Source: Botrimarina hoheduenensis (GTDB taxonomy: Bacteria > Planctomycetota > Planctomycetia > Pirellulales > Lacipirellulaceae). From it: 64,000 bases of DNA. Position 1 is the stretch's first letter; each line of letters begins with the position of its first letter. This document shows positions 25,952 through 34,165 of this stretch, in pieces. The notes under the pieces were generated by a model, which saw only the letters and a list, made by a program, of their open reading frames with translations, searched no databases and was not told the DNA's origin. The position numbers and the translations under genes are program-made. The stretch is from positions 124,001 through 188,000 of the forward strand of contig NZ_SJPH01000004.1 of assembly GCF_007859815.1 (NCBI RefSeq), given 5' to 3'.

Positions 25952-28263
25952 TCGGGCACGAACGACTCGCGGACAATCGACTCGCGGACCTGACGGCTGT
26001 CGCGTTCATAAACCCGCACCCGCACCTGCACGCCCCGTAGCGATGCATCGTAGGGGGGGCGTGTTTCGCGCTCACCCGAATCATCGGGTCCCAAGGCGGT
26101 AGCAAGCGCGTAAGCATCGGCGATCAAGCCCGCGTCGTTCGTATCAACGGGGTACATGCCCGGGCTCTCGAAGCCGTCGATACTCTCGTCGGTTTGGTTG
26201 TCCCGGTCTTCGTTCACACCGTTTTGCTCGTAGTGTTGGCTCCACGTGTCGTAGGTCGGGTAGAGCGTGTGCATGGCGGGCACGCCGGGCACGATCCGCG
26301 TAATCGCGAGTCCGTTGGCGGTCTCGTTGTTCGTCACTCCCGTGGCGACCCGCATCAGCCCATCGTCAAAGAACGGCAGTTGCGAGACAAAGCCCGACGC
26401 CGCGTAGCTGTCGCGGAAGAACAACCGGGGCGCGTGTCGCTGCGCGGGCACGATGCGGCCCGTATTGGCTCCCGTAAACTGTAAATGCGAAAGCCCGTAG
26501 CCCAGATCGACGTACGCCCCGCGACGCTCGAACTGATAAGGCACCGTCGCGGTCGCGGTGAGATCGCCTAACAAATTGGGGTTGGTCATGGCTGCGGTTG
26601 GCCATGTCGCGGCTAGATCCGCCCAAAAGGCCGCTTCCCAGGTGGGGTCTTCCGGCGTGAGCAGGCGATCGGCAACATTCGCCACGCGTGGCGAGCCGGT
26701 GTTGGAGCGCGTGGCCGAGTAGACCGGCACGCCCGGATCGTAGACCTTGAGATCGAACGACAGCGCGTCGGTCATCATCACATCGTCGCCCCGGCGTTCC
26801 CCTCCCAAGGGTGCTAGGCCACGTGTCACGTGCACCACCTGACCGTCTTCGTTGAGCACCGCCCGCGCCGTGGCGGGGGTGTCGGTGGGCCGCGTCAATC
26901 TCACCAGAGGACGCGCCGCATAGACCCTCGCAGAATTCAAGAGATCCGCGGCAACGTCGCCTGCAGCAGGCTCGTAGGCCACCACATAGTTCTGAGCCAC
27001 GGGATCCGTCACCCCCCGAAAGCTGGCCGACTGTGTCGGCTGAGGGAGATCGCGATCAACTCGGAAATCGATCGTCACGTTCGGTGTCGAAGCAGGAAGC
27101 AATCCGGCTGATACCGCGGCGAACGGAAAGTAGCGATCGCGAGCGGGCGAGTTGCCGTTGCCCGCTGGGGGAATGAGCGTTTGCGGCTCAAAAACGTAGC
27201 CATGATGCTCGTAGCGATTCTCGCGTTTGGTGAGATCGCCCAGCGTGTTCGCACGAATCACCCAGCGGCCAAACCCGCTGCTCTCAGCCGAGTTGGGCAG
27301 CGTCGGGTCCCACTCGACACGAACCGAAAGGTCGTAGCGATCCTGGAAAGCAATGAGCGCTGCCAGGGCTAGCGAGATATCCGTACGATCGACATTGTTT
27401 CCCAGCACCCGCACGACCCCCGGGCCGGCAAGTCGTCCGCTAACCGTGTTCGGGTTCGCCGTCTCGATCCCGGCGGGGGTTACATCAATCCCGTAATCCA
27501 AGTCAGGAACGATCAGCAGCGCGCGGCGGTGGATCGTGCGGAAGCCCGGTTCGCCGAAAGCAAACGTCTCGGCACCGGCGCGCTCGGTGGGGTTCTCCAG
27601 GGCAAACCAAACAACCTCGGCAAGCGAAGACTCGACCTCCTCGCGGCCCCAGACGCCAAAGGCGGCGTTGGCCGGCGTGGATCCGTTGCGGGCCGGGATA
27701 CGCCCCACGAACGGAGAGGTCTCGCTCCGCACCGTGAGCATGAGCGTATCGTCGGCGTCACCCAATCCGCGGCCGTCGGTTGGGGTGTCTTCGTCAAGGA
27801 CTTCGTTCGAGCCGATCGCCAGCCCCGGGCCGTCTTCCCCCACGGCCCCTCCCAGATTGCTGCTGGGCAGGAACGACACGTTGAGGTCGATCCCCGGCAG
27901 CGTGCCGACCGGATCGGGCTCGGCTTCTGCGTCGGTGCTGTCCCAGAGCCAGACGCTCGGGTAGGCGTCGGTCTGCGGACCCTCGATCAGTTCGAGGTAT
28001 CCCTCGTTGGCTTCGGGGCGACGCGAGGGGATCGCCGGGCAGGTAGCGCCCTCCAGGTCGCGCTGCAACTGCTCGCGTACCGCGCGAAGCTGGCCGCTCA
28101 TTTCGAGCGTGGCCCGGCGACGTGTGACGCTTTGCGTGACGTTGGCAAAGACCGTGACGACGGCCGCCATCATCAGCAGCGTGATCGCCAATGCAACCAG
28201 CATCTCGACCAGCGTAAGGCCCCGCGAACGGCGAAGCCGGCCTGGCATCGCCGCCGCTTGCAT
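25948..28263 (-). CDS. Large protein with prepilin-type N-terminal methylation motif
   Basis: About 771 residues. The N-terminus has the type IV prepilin/pseudopilin motif: a basic leader (PGRLRRSRG) followed by LTLVEMLVALAITLLMMAAV, with cleavage expected after Gly and Glu at position +5. The order of the N-terminal features resembles minor pseudopilins (GspJ/PulJ), but those are about 200 residues; the rest of this protein, with many Asp/Pro-rich and beta-like segments, is planctomycete-type. Starts at 28263 and 28248 both give a plausible leader. No other secretion or pilus genes lie in the window. The small gene downstream is coupled by ATGA. Confidence 0.75.
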   Translation of the reverse strand: MQAAAMPGRLRRSRGLTLVEMLVALAITLLMMAAVVTVFANVTQSVTRRRATLEMSGQLRAVREQLQRDLEGATCPAIPSRRPEANEGYLELIEGPQTDAYPSVWLWDSTDAEAEPDPVGTLPGIDLNVSFLPSSNLGGAVGEDGPGLAIGSNEVLDEDTPTDGRGLGDADDTLMLTVRSETSPFVGRIPARNGSTPANAAFGVWGREEVESSLAEVVWFALENPTERAGAETFAFGEPGFRTIHRRALLIVPDLDYGIDVTPAGIETANPNTVSGRLAGPGVVRVLGNNVDRTDISLALAALIAFQDRYDLSVRVEWDPTLPNSAESSGFGRWVIRANTLGDLTKRENRYEHHGYVFEPQTLIPPAGNGNSPARDRYFPFAAVSAGLLPASTPNVTIDFRVDRDLPQPTQSASFRGVTDPVAQNYVVAYEPAAGDVAADLLNSARVYAARPLVRLTRPTDTPATARAVLNEDGQVVHVTRGLAPLGGERRGDDVMMTDALSFDLKVYDPGVPVYSATRSNTGSPRVANVADRLLTPEDPTWEAAFWADLAATWPTAAMTNPNLLGDLTATATVPYQFERRGAYVDLGYGLSHLQFTGANTGRIVPAQRHAPRLFFRDSYAASGFVSQLPFFDDGLMRVATGVTNNETANGLAITRIVPGVPAMHTLYPTYDTWSQHYEQNGVNEDRDNQTDESIDGFESPGMYPVDTNDAGLIADAYALATALGPDDSGERETRPPYDASLRGVQVRVRVYERDSRQVRESIVRESFVPE

Positions 28264-28437
28264 CCCACCAAGAGGGCGGACAACGGTGCCGGCGGCCCGG
28301 ACAATCAGCAAACGCTTAAGCAACGGAATCTCCTGAACACAGCCGGCTGAGGACACGCCGGCCCCGGGACAACCCAGGCAAAGCCCCCCTGAGGCACCCG
28401 GTCGCTCCTTCAATTGCAGCACGCCATAACAACCGAG

Positions 28438-29085
28438 TCAAGAAAGAGTTGCGTCTTCTCCGCTACGGCGTGCCTCGATCAGCGGCCGAATCGCCGCCAG
28501 GGCCACTTCGGCCATCTGCTCGGCAACCGCCGCAGTGGGGTGCAATCCGTCCGGAAAGGCTTCGCTCCGGTCCGCTAGGGGCGTGACAAAGTCGACGAGC
28601 TGCGTCCGCGTCTGCTCCGCCGCCGCCGTGATTGCGGGCCGAACCTCTTCAACCAGCGCCGTAAAATCGATCTCCGCGACCGGTGGAAAAACGGGGGGCG
28701 GCTGTGCCAGAAGCACCTCGCCCGGCGGCTCTGTCACCTGCCGAAAGTGCCTTACCAAGTCGGCCAGGTCGGCTCCCAAGGCACCGCGTGCCGCCGCGTT
28801 GGCAAACTGGGCATCGTTCGTGCCGAGCATGATCAGCGTGATTTGCGGCCGGAAGCGGCTGGCCGCGGTAAAGCTCGGGGTGCGCCAGTACGGCTCGTTG
28901 CCCGTTCTTGAGGCCGTGGCACCGCTGTAGCCAAAGTTCCTCACGCTAGCCCGGTAACCCAGCGCGTCCAGCCGACGCTGAAGCACGGCGGGATAGCAAT
29001 TGGTGCGACGATTCGGCAGGCCACGACCAAACGTGACGCTGGCCCCCACGCAAGCGATTCGCAGCGGTTCTTGTTCGAAATCCAT
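28438..29085 (-). CDS. SGNH/GDSL-type hydrolase
   Basis: A 215-residue esterase or lipase-like hydrolase without signal peptide. SGNH blocks are visible: block I VGASVTFGRG (nucleophile Ser16), block II NFGYSGAT, block III LGTNDAQ (Asn90), and block V PDGLHPTA (Asp179 and His182). Such enzymes remove acyl or acetyl groups from carbohydrates or lipids; the substrate is not indicated. It is divergent from the DUF1559 gene at 29202. Confidence 0.85.
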   Translation of the reverse strand: MDFEQEPLRIACVGASVTFGRGLPNRRTNCYPAVLQRRLDALGYRASVRNFGYSGATASRTGNEPYWRTPSFTAASRFRPQITLIMLGTNDAQFANAAARGALGADLADLVRHFRQVTEPPGEVLLAQPPPVFPPVAEIDFTALVEEVRPAITAAAEQTRTQLVDFVTPLADRSEAFPDGLHPTAAVAEQMAEVALAAIRPLIEARRSGEDATLS

Positions 29086-29201
29086 GTAACCAGATTAGGG
29101 GCCCGCAGGAGCTTGCCAACTGGTGTAGCCCCCGCTAAACTTTCGACTGCAAGTTTAGCCTAGGTTACATTCGAGCGCCATCGGCGCGGGGGGCAACGGA
29201 T

Positions 29202-30311
29202 ATGCAGCAACGCACCGCCAATCGGCAAGCAACAACAATCGCAACCGCTAGGCCGCAAGGCTTCACCCTTGTGGAACTGCTCGTGGTGATCGCGATAATT
29301 GGCGTGCTGATCGGCATGCTGCTGCCCGCGGTCCAGGCGGCGCGCGAGGCGGCACGGCGCAGCCAGTGCTCAAATCGGCTCCGCCAACTCGTGCTGGCTA
29401 TGCACAACTACGAATCAGCGCGGCGCGAACTGCCCGCTGGCTTCCTCTCGCAGAGCGGCACCCCCCTGGGCCGCTATGCGATGACCTACGACGCCCCGCC
29501 CGGCTGGGGATGGGGCAGTCTTGTGCTCGATTACCTGGAAGAGTCCGCCGTTATCGGAGCGATCGATCGACAGCTCCCGCTCACCGCTCCGCAACACCGC
29601 GAGTTGATCGGCGAGACGCTCAATGCTTTCTTGTGCCCAACCGTTTCAGGCCCCACCGAGCCGTTCGTCGTGAACGACGCGTCGGGAGCACCGCTGGTGG
29701 TGAACGGCTCATCGGTTGTTGTTGGGCGTAGCCACTACGTCGCGAGCCATGGTCAAGAGTCGTGCTGGGGCGACTGCGGCGTGCCAGGCGTTAAGGAAAT
29801 CTTTATCGATATCTATGCCGTGGGTGCGGCCGCTAAGGGGTCCGCCGAGGTCTCGGCCACAGGCGACATCACGGCAATTGCCGACGGGCCCTTCTACCGG
29901 AACTCGCGCACGCGCTTCGCTGACGTGACGGATGGCCTCTCAAAAACCATCTTCCTGGGGGAGCACTCATCGTTACTGAGCGAAAAAACCTGGGCTGGTG
30001 TCGTTCCGGGGGCCGGCGTGACGCCCGCTTTTATCTCGGGCGACAACGGCCCCGATTCAGCCGCGACTCTGGTCCTGGTACACGCAGGTCCATCGGGTGG
30101 CGAGCAGTATCAGGCGACCGGCTTGCCGATCATCCATCCGGTCAACTTTCCCACCTATCACGTCGGCCAGATGTACGCCGAGCATCCGGGCGGGGGCAAC
30201 GTCGCGTTGGGCGACGGCTCGGTGCGTTTCGTCCAGGATCAGGTCGATCTGATTCTGTGGGCCGAGTACAGCAGCATCGGGGAAGGCGAGGTCATGCGCA
30301 ATGAACTTTGA
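29202..30311 (+). CDS. DUF1559 protein with prepilin-type N-terminus
   Basis: A 369-residue member of the large planctomycete DUF1559 family. The N-terminus [19 protein letters not shown] is a prepilin cleavage/methylation motif, followed by [20 protein letters not shown], the family hallmark. The C-terminus has the His-x9-Asp-Gly motif in HPGGGNVALGDGSVRFVQ. These pseudopilin-like proteins are secreted or surface-located; their job is unknown. The downstream small lipoprotein gene overlaps its last 11 bases. Confidence 0.92.
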   Translation: MQQRTANRQATTIATARPQGFTLVELLVVIAIIGVLIGMLLPAVQAAREAARRSQCSNRLRQLVLAMHNYESARRELPAGFLSQSGTPLGRYAMTYDAPPGWGWGSLVLDYLEESAVIGAIDRQLPLTAPQHRELIGETLNAFLCPTVSGPTEPFVVNDASGAPLVVNGSSVVVGRSHYVASHGQESCWGDCGVPGVKEIFIDIYAVGAAAKGSAEVSATGDITAIADGPFYRNSRTRFADVTDGLSKTIFLGEHSSLLSEKTWAGVVPGAGVTPAFISGDNGPDSAATLVLVHAGPSGGEQYQATGLPIIHPVNFPTYHVGQMYAEHPGGGNVALGDGSVRFVQDQVDLILWAEYSSIGEGEVMRNEL

Positions 30312-30618
30312 TCGGTCTCGACAACTGCCAGCGATCGTCGTGGGGCTCGCGGTAGCCTGCGGCGGGTGCGGCGGATACGGGCCGGTCAGCCCCGCCGCGT
30401 TCAAGCAGGCGAAGTCGCTTTACACGGTGAGCAACCTCAAAGCGCGCGCGGCGCTGGAGGCCACCGCAGAGAGTATCGATGCCGAGCTCGCATCGGGACT
30501 GCTGAGCGCGCAAGAAGCCGCGTGGCTGCTCGCCATCTGCGACGACTGTCGCGCTGAACGCTGGGAGCGTGCGCAAACAAGCGCACGGCGGATGATGGAA
30601 GATCAAGCGCAGCGCTAG
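30301..30618 (+). CDS. Small putative lipoprotein paired with DUF1559
   Basis: A 105-residue protein with a hydrophobic N-terminus ending LAVACGGCGGYGP, where one of the Cys residues is a plausible lipidation site (non-ideal lipobox). The remainder is helical (FKQAKSLYTVSNLKARAALE, CDDCRAERWERAQTSARR) with a CDDC pair. The 11-base overlap with the DUF1559 gene suggests translational coupling. Short lipoprotein genes after DUF1559 genes are a common planctomycete arrangement, to my knowledge. Confidence 0.7.
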   Translation: MNFDRSRQLPAIVVGLAVACGGCGGYGPVSPAAFKQAKSLYTVSNLKARAALEATAESIDAELASGLLSAQEAAWLLAICDDCRAERWERAQTSARRMMEDQAQR

Positions 30619-30639
30619 CGATCAGCTTGACGGCTTACG

Positions 30640-31512
30640 TTACTCCGCCGCGGCCTTAACGCAGATCGTTGCCGGAAAGCGGAGCCAGGCCGGGCGCTCA
30701 TCGGGGCTGCGGGTGTAAACCGCTTGAAAGCCGCCGCCCTGAATACGTAGCCCCAGCTCAGGCGTCGGCTCGTACTGAAAACCGGTAATCGCGTAGCGCG
30801 CATCGCCAGCGGCACCCAGGACTTCTTCGCAAAACACAAAGTTGGGCGTCACCCAGACGAGCCGTCCGGGACCATCCTGGTAGCCCACCAGCGGAAAGGC
30901 GTCGCGAATATCGTGCGGATCCCCGTCGGGATCTTGATGATGCAGCATCTCGACGTAGCCAAGCACCACGCTGCCGCGCGCGGCGACGACGGGATTGCGA
31001 TCGCCAGCGTGTGCCGCTTCACGATGCACAAATTGCTTCGCTTCTGGAGGATGCATCAGGAAGTTCCATCCCCAACCATCGCCCACCCAGGCGGTCTGCG
31101 TTGCAACCAGACGAGGCGCTGCTCTGGTCGGAGGGGCCAGGTCGAGGGGCCCCCAGTAGTGATCGACCCGCTTACCGTCCCACAATCCGTACCAACGACC
31201 CGCGAAGGGAGAAAAGGCGGCGTCTGGATCAAGCGGTTCGGCACCGCTGAGCTGCTGAACGAACCGTTCGGCGGTCAGTGCAAAGCTCTGGAGCGTCGGG
31301 CGCTCAGCGAGCGGAATGGGATGATCGGAAAGAAAACGTTCGATCAGCGTCCCAACGACCTCAGCTGCACCATCTTCCAGCAACTGAAGACGGAAGCGCT
31401 CGGCACGCTCCAGACGCTCTGCTGGAAGGGCGCGGTCCGCCGCAAGCATCGGCGTGGCGACCGCCAAGCAAGTAAGTACCGTGAGTAAGAATCGATGATC
31501 GGGACGGAGCAT
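30640..31512 (-). CDS. Secreted hypothetical protein
   Basis: A 290-residue exported protein with a signal peptide (FLLTVLTCLAVATPMLAADR). A helical N-terminal part (RAERFRLQLLEDGAAEVVGT) is followed by a beta-rich, Trp- and Gly-rich domain: FAGRWYGLWDGKRVDHYWGP, AWVGDGWGWNFLMHPPEAK, VVLGYVEMLHHQDPDGDPH. His and Asp residues cluster around LHHQDPDGDPH and could bind metal, but no family was recognised. It lies at the edge of the PEP-CTERM gene set on the same strand, separated by a terminator-like hairpin. Confidence 0.65.
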   Translation of the reverse strand: MLRPDHRFLLTVLTCLAVATPMLAADRALPAERLERAERFRLQLLEDGAAEVVGTLIERFLSDHPIPLAERPTLQSFALTAERFVQQLSGAEPLDPDAAFSPFAGRWYGLWDGKRVDHYWGPLDLAPPTRAAPRLVATQTAWVGDGWGWNFLMHPPEAKQFVHREAAHAGDRNPVVAARGSVVLGYVEMLHHQDPDGDPHDIRDAFPLVGYQDGPGRLVWVTPNFVFCEEVLGAAGDARYAITGFQYEPTPELGLRIQGGGFQAVYTRSPDERPAWLRFPATICVKAAAE

Positions 31513-31561
31513 GGAATCAAATTACGCCGTACGGCACCGCAACGCGACACCCCACCAAAGC

Positions 31562-31595
31562 GACACGCCGTGGCGCGTCGGCACCACGGCGTGTC
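31562..31595 (-). terminator. 12-bp perfect hairpin after the all3515-like gene
   Basis: GACACGCCGTGG (31562-31573) pairs perfectly with CCACGGCGTGTC (31584-31595) around a 10-base loop. It sits about 50 bases past the stop of the leftward PEP-CTERM gene. Read leftward, it is followed only by GCTTTGG, so the U-tract is weak; it may act as a transcript-end stabiliser as well as a terminator. Confidence 0.5.
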
Positions 31596-31645
31596 TGAAG
31601 AGGAAGCAACGTTTTAAACTAACAGCCGAGCAAAGCTGCTGAAGC

Positions 31646-32530
31646 CTAACGACGTCGCAATCCGCACAGTCCAAGCAAGGCAAGCGCGGCGGCGCTGGGC
31701 TCGGGGATGGTCACAAAGGCGAACGTAAAGGGTGCCGAGTCGCCCAGGCCGGTTGTGCCCCGATCGCGGAAGATAAACGTCGCCTCGAACTGCTTAGCAA
31801 GCGGCGTTGTGTCGTCCACGGCGAACACGGGTGTCAACGACCAGCTATCGCCCGTGCCCAGCGTCTGGATATCGCCGGCTGTTTGCCAAAGCGGCGAACC
31901 AGCCGTGTCAAAGATCGACAGCCCGGGGGAGATAGAAACCAACTCCATGCCGACCGTCACCCCTGCCACCGACGACTTGTAGGCACCCCCCGAAGCGTTG
32001 AGCAGGTGATGCCCCGGATGGAACGGGCTGCGACCATCGTTGTTCACCACGTTGTCGTACTGGTAAAGATTATCGACGGGCTTGATCGTCAGATCGCCGT
32101 ACTCGAGTTCGATCGAATCGGTGGGGAAACGCGTCGGTGCGATCCCCGAGATCAGCTGGCCGGCAAAAACTCCACTGCCCGGCAGCAGACCCAGACCGTC
32201 ATCCAGCTGATACGGCTCGGGGACACGATCGTTCGTGCTGAAGCCCTGCTGCGGAGGAATGGCTGCCGGGTTGCCTACATACGAGTAGGCACCGATCCGA
32301 TGGAAGTGATTGCTCGTCGGCGTCTCGACAAACGTGTGCGTGAACAACAGAACCAATCGCTGGTAGTTCGGATTGGGGTTCCCTGCGAAAGGTCCGAAGT
32401 TGACGAACTCGGCGTTATCGATGCCCACATGGAACAGATTGATGCCCGGCTCAACCGCGGCGTTCGCACGAAGCCCGGCAGAGACAATCAGCACGAGAGC
32501 GCAGAAAGAAGACAACAGATGCTTAGTCAT
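31646..32530 (-). CDS. PEP-CTERM protein resembling the Zur-repressed all3515 family
   Basis: A 294-residue exported protein with a signal peptide (LSSFCALVLIVSAGLRANA) and a PEP-CTERM tail (IPEPSAAALALLGLCGLRRR). The body has GIDNAEFVNFGPFAGNPNPN, RLVLLFTHTF, TSNHFHRIGAYSYVG, a RVPEPYQL segment, and FHPGHHLLNASGGAYKSS. The many His residues (NHFH, HPGHH) would suit metal binding. The pattern recalls the cyanobacterial family described as all3515, a Zur-repressed PEP-CTERM protein; this match is from memory. The ATG at 32530 follows AGGAT at good spacing. It is the last gene of the leftward 31.6-36.5 kb set. Confidence 0.72.
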   Translation of the reverse strand: MTKHLLSSFCALVLIVSAGLRANAAVEPGINLFHVGIDNAEFVNFGPFAGNPNPNYQRLVLLFTHTFVETPTSNHFHRIGAYSYVGNPAAIPPQQGFSTNDRVPEPYQLDDGLGLLPGSGVFAGQLISGIAPTRFPTDSIELEYGDLTIKPVDNLYQYDNVVNNDGRSPFHPGHHLLNASGGAYKSSVAGVTVGMELVSISPGLSIFDTAGSPLWQTAGDIQTLGTGDSWSLTPVFAVDDTTPLAKQFEATFIFRDRGTTGLGDSAPFTFAFVTIPEPSAAALALLGLCGLRRR

Positions 32531-32583
32531 TAGAGTTATCCTGTAAGATAAAATGGAAGTTCTTGAGTAATGATTGTTGCGCA
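32531..32583 (-). promoter_or_regulatory. AT-rich leader with a possible metal-regulator half-palindrome
   Basis: The 190 bases upstream of the all3515-like gene end in an AT-rich leader. On the coding strand it has the core AATCATTA (32575 to 32568), identical to the centre of the cyanobacterial Zur-box consensus TGATAATnATTATCA. The flanks (CAAC and CTCA) match poorly, so this is a weak candidate. A ribosome-binding site AGGAT lies nine bases before the ATG. Confidence 0.22.
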
Positions 32584-32719
32584 GCAGATCGGCAGGCGTG
32601 GCGCATCGTTGAACGCGCAGCACTACGGCTGTTTACTGCTACTGCAGAAAACTGTTCAGTCCACAGAGCCACTAGCGCAGAAGGCGTAGCGGCGTGCTCC
32701 CTACCTAGCGGAGCGGTTT

Positions 32720-33094
32720 CTAGGCACGCCCCAGCGGAGGGCCGCGTGCCGGGGGTGGCAACGGCTGCCAAACAATGTGCGCCGCTTCGTTCGCGCGGCG
32801 CAGCGTGGGGGAGGTTGCAACCACGAAGTCGGCGACTACAGGCGTCAGCTTCGTTGAGCGGAAACTTCCCAGGAACTGGCACAGCGCACAGTCAGCGACA
32901 GAAAGCGTGCCACTGCTTGATTCGGGCGTGCATTGCCCGCCCACGACTGAAGAGTCGTCCGCCTCGGACCAATGGCACGTAACACACCCGCACCCTATGA
33001 ACCAGTCATGCAGCGCGTAGCCATACACGCCAACAAGCGTAAATACGCTCGCCAGTAGCAGGTCTAACGATCGGTGCGATCGGTAAGGTTTCAT
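32720..33094 (-). CDS. Small Cys/His-rich membrane-anchored protein
   Basis: A 124-residue protein. After a basic start, one membrane helix (LDLLLASVFTLVGVYGYALH) ends in LHDW, followed by a Cys-rich region: IGCGCVTCHWSEADD, a single Cys in GGQC, and DCALCQFLGSF. The layout (helix, His, CxCxxC, spacer, DCxxC, helix-like tail) matches the protein at 36065-36493, so the two look homologous. The cysteines suggest metal binding outside the inner membrane. It starts 37 bases after the stop of the PEP-CTERM gene at 33132 and is probably co-transcribed with it. Confidence 0.65.
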   Translation of the reverse strand: MKPYRSHRSLDLLLASVFTLVGVYGYALHDWFIGCGCVTCHWSEADDSSVVGGQCTPESSSGTLSVADCALCQFLGSFRSTKLTPVVADFVVATSPTLRRANEAAHIVWQPLPPPARGPPLGRA

Positions 33095-33131
33095 GGATTA
33101 TCAGCAGAATGGCTGCAGCGCGTGCTGCGGG

Positions 33132-34073
33132 TTAGCTTGGTTGTCGCGTGGGCAGCAGAGCCAACGCCAGCGTCACGAGCAGGCAACCCGCCGGTTCGGG
33201 AATCGATCGACTTGCCGGGGCACCAGCGCCATAGTTGGCGACCCACACGTCGTAAGCCGCTGCCGTGTAATTGGCGGGCAAGCCGTCGCGCCACACGGTG
33301 TAGTCGGCTACATCGACCAAGCCATCGCCGTTGAAATCACCGGGTGAAGCGCCAACGAGCGTCTCGGCTCGCGCCTCGACCCATTGCCGGGCCAACAATA
33401 ACGCCGGGGCGGTGAAGCTCTCTTGCGTGCGCCACACGAAGAAGAATGGGTCCGAGGTTGTCAGGCCTGTTGCCCGTGCTTGCAGGGCCACAACGTAAAT
33501 CCCCGCGGCCGAGGCGTTGGCGTCAAATAAATCATCGTTATCATCGAGCGCGAAGAAGTTGTGCGTATGGGTTGAACCATTCGGATTCGTTCGCAAGAGC
33601 GTCGGGCCGGAGACGAGCGCGTCGCCCCCCTCGGCCCAGGCGACTTCGTTGTTGCGGCCGTACATACCGAGCTGGTAGTCCGCGGTCGGAGGGGGGCCGA
33701 ACGTGGCGGTGGAACCCTGGCCATTCCAATAGAGGAGCGTGGAAACCAACCCCGTTTGCGGGCCGATGTTGACAGTCATCGGCAGGAAGTCCCAGCCGAT
33801 ATTGGTCGAGACGGGCAGATCGCCCGGCCCCGCCAGAAACCCCGGATTATTCTCCACGTAATTTTGATCGAACGTGCCAGCAAAGACCGACGCCGGGAAA
33901 ACGTCGAAGGTGCTGCAACTAGCGTCGGGACAAACGCCCAGACCGGTTTGCAGCTGCCCGCTGCTGACCCCCAGATAGATATCGCTGTGCGCTGCCGCCG
34001 TCGCGCAAACAACGAGTAGCGATACGGAGCTGAGCAGCCGCATCAAGTTTTTTTTAATCGTCAATCTCATCAT
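33132..34073 (-). CDS. PEP-CTERM protein with mature N-terminal His-Ser-Asp
   Basis: A 313-residue exported protein. The signal peptide (LMRLLSSVSLLVVCATAAA) would be cut just before HSDIYLGVSSGQLQTG, leaving histidine as residue 1. The middle includes STHTHNFFALDDNDDLFD, then IYVVALQARATGLTTSDPFF and FVWRTQES. One dockerin-like motif follows (GDFNGDGLVDVADYTVWRDG), then IPEPAGCLLVTLALALLPTRQPS. The segment from GIYVVAL to FVWRT aligns with VYLSRMRLDVTGLATSDPFY in the 34166 gene, so the two are paralogues. An exposed N-terminal His plus another His can form a copper-binding brace in unrelated families; that is only suggestive here. Confidence 0.8.
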   Translation of the reverse strand: MMRLTIKKNLMRLLSSVSLLVVCATAAAHSDIYLGVSSGQLQTGLGVCPDASCSTFDVFPASVFAGTFDQNYVENNPGFLAGPGDLPVSTNIGWDFLPMTVNIGPQTGLVSTLLYWNGQGSTATFGPPPTADYQLGMYGRNNEVAWAEGGDALVSGPTLLRTNPNGSTHTHNFFALDDNDDLFDANASAAGIYVVALQARATGLTTSDPFFFVWRTQESFTAPALLLARQWVEARAETLVGASPGDFNGDGLVDVADYTVWRDGLPANYTAAAYDVWVANYGAGAPASRSIPEPAGCLLVTLALALLPTRQPS

Positions 34074-34117
34074 CGATGGTCCTGATATCCAAAGGGCCGC
34101 ATGCCCGCTCGCGCGCC

Positions 34118-34140
34118 GCCCGAGAGAAGCCCTCCCGGGC
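34118..34140 (-). terminator. Intergenic hairpin between the two HSD-type genes
   Basis: GCCCG (34118-34122) pairs with CGGGC (34136-34140), with GAG/CTC inside after one A-C mismatch and a loop AAGCC. GC-rich flanks (GCGC on both sides) could extend it. There is no T-tract in the direction of transcription, so it may be a processing or stabilising element that gives the two genes different expression. Confidence 0.35.
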
Positions 34141-34165
34141 AGCGCGGTTGCGCAAATAGCGCGGG

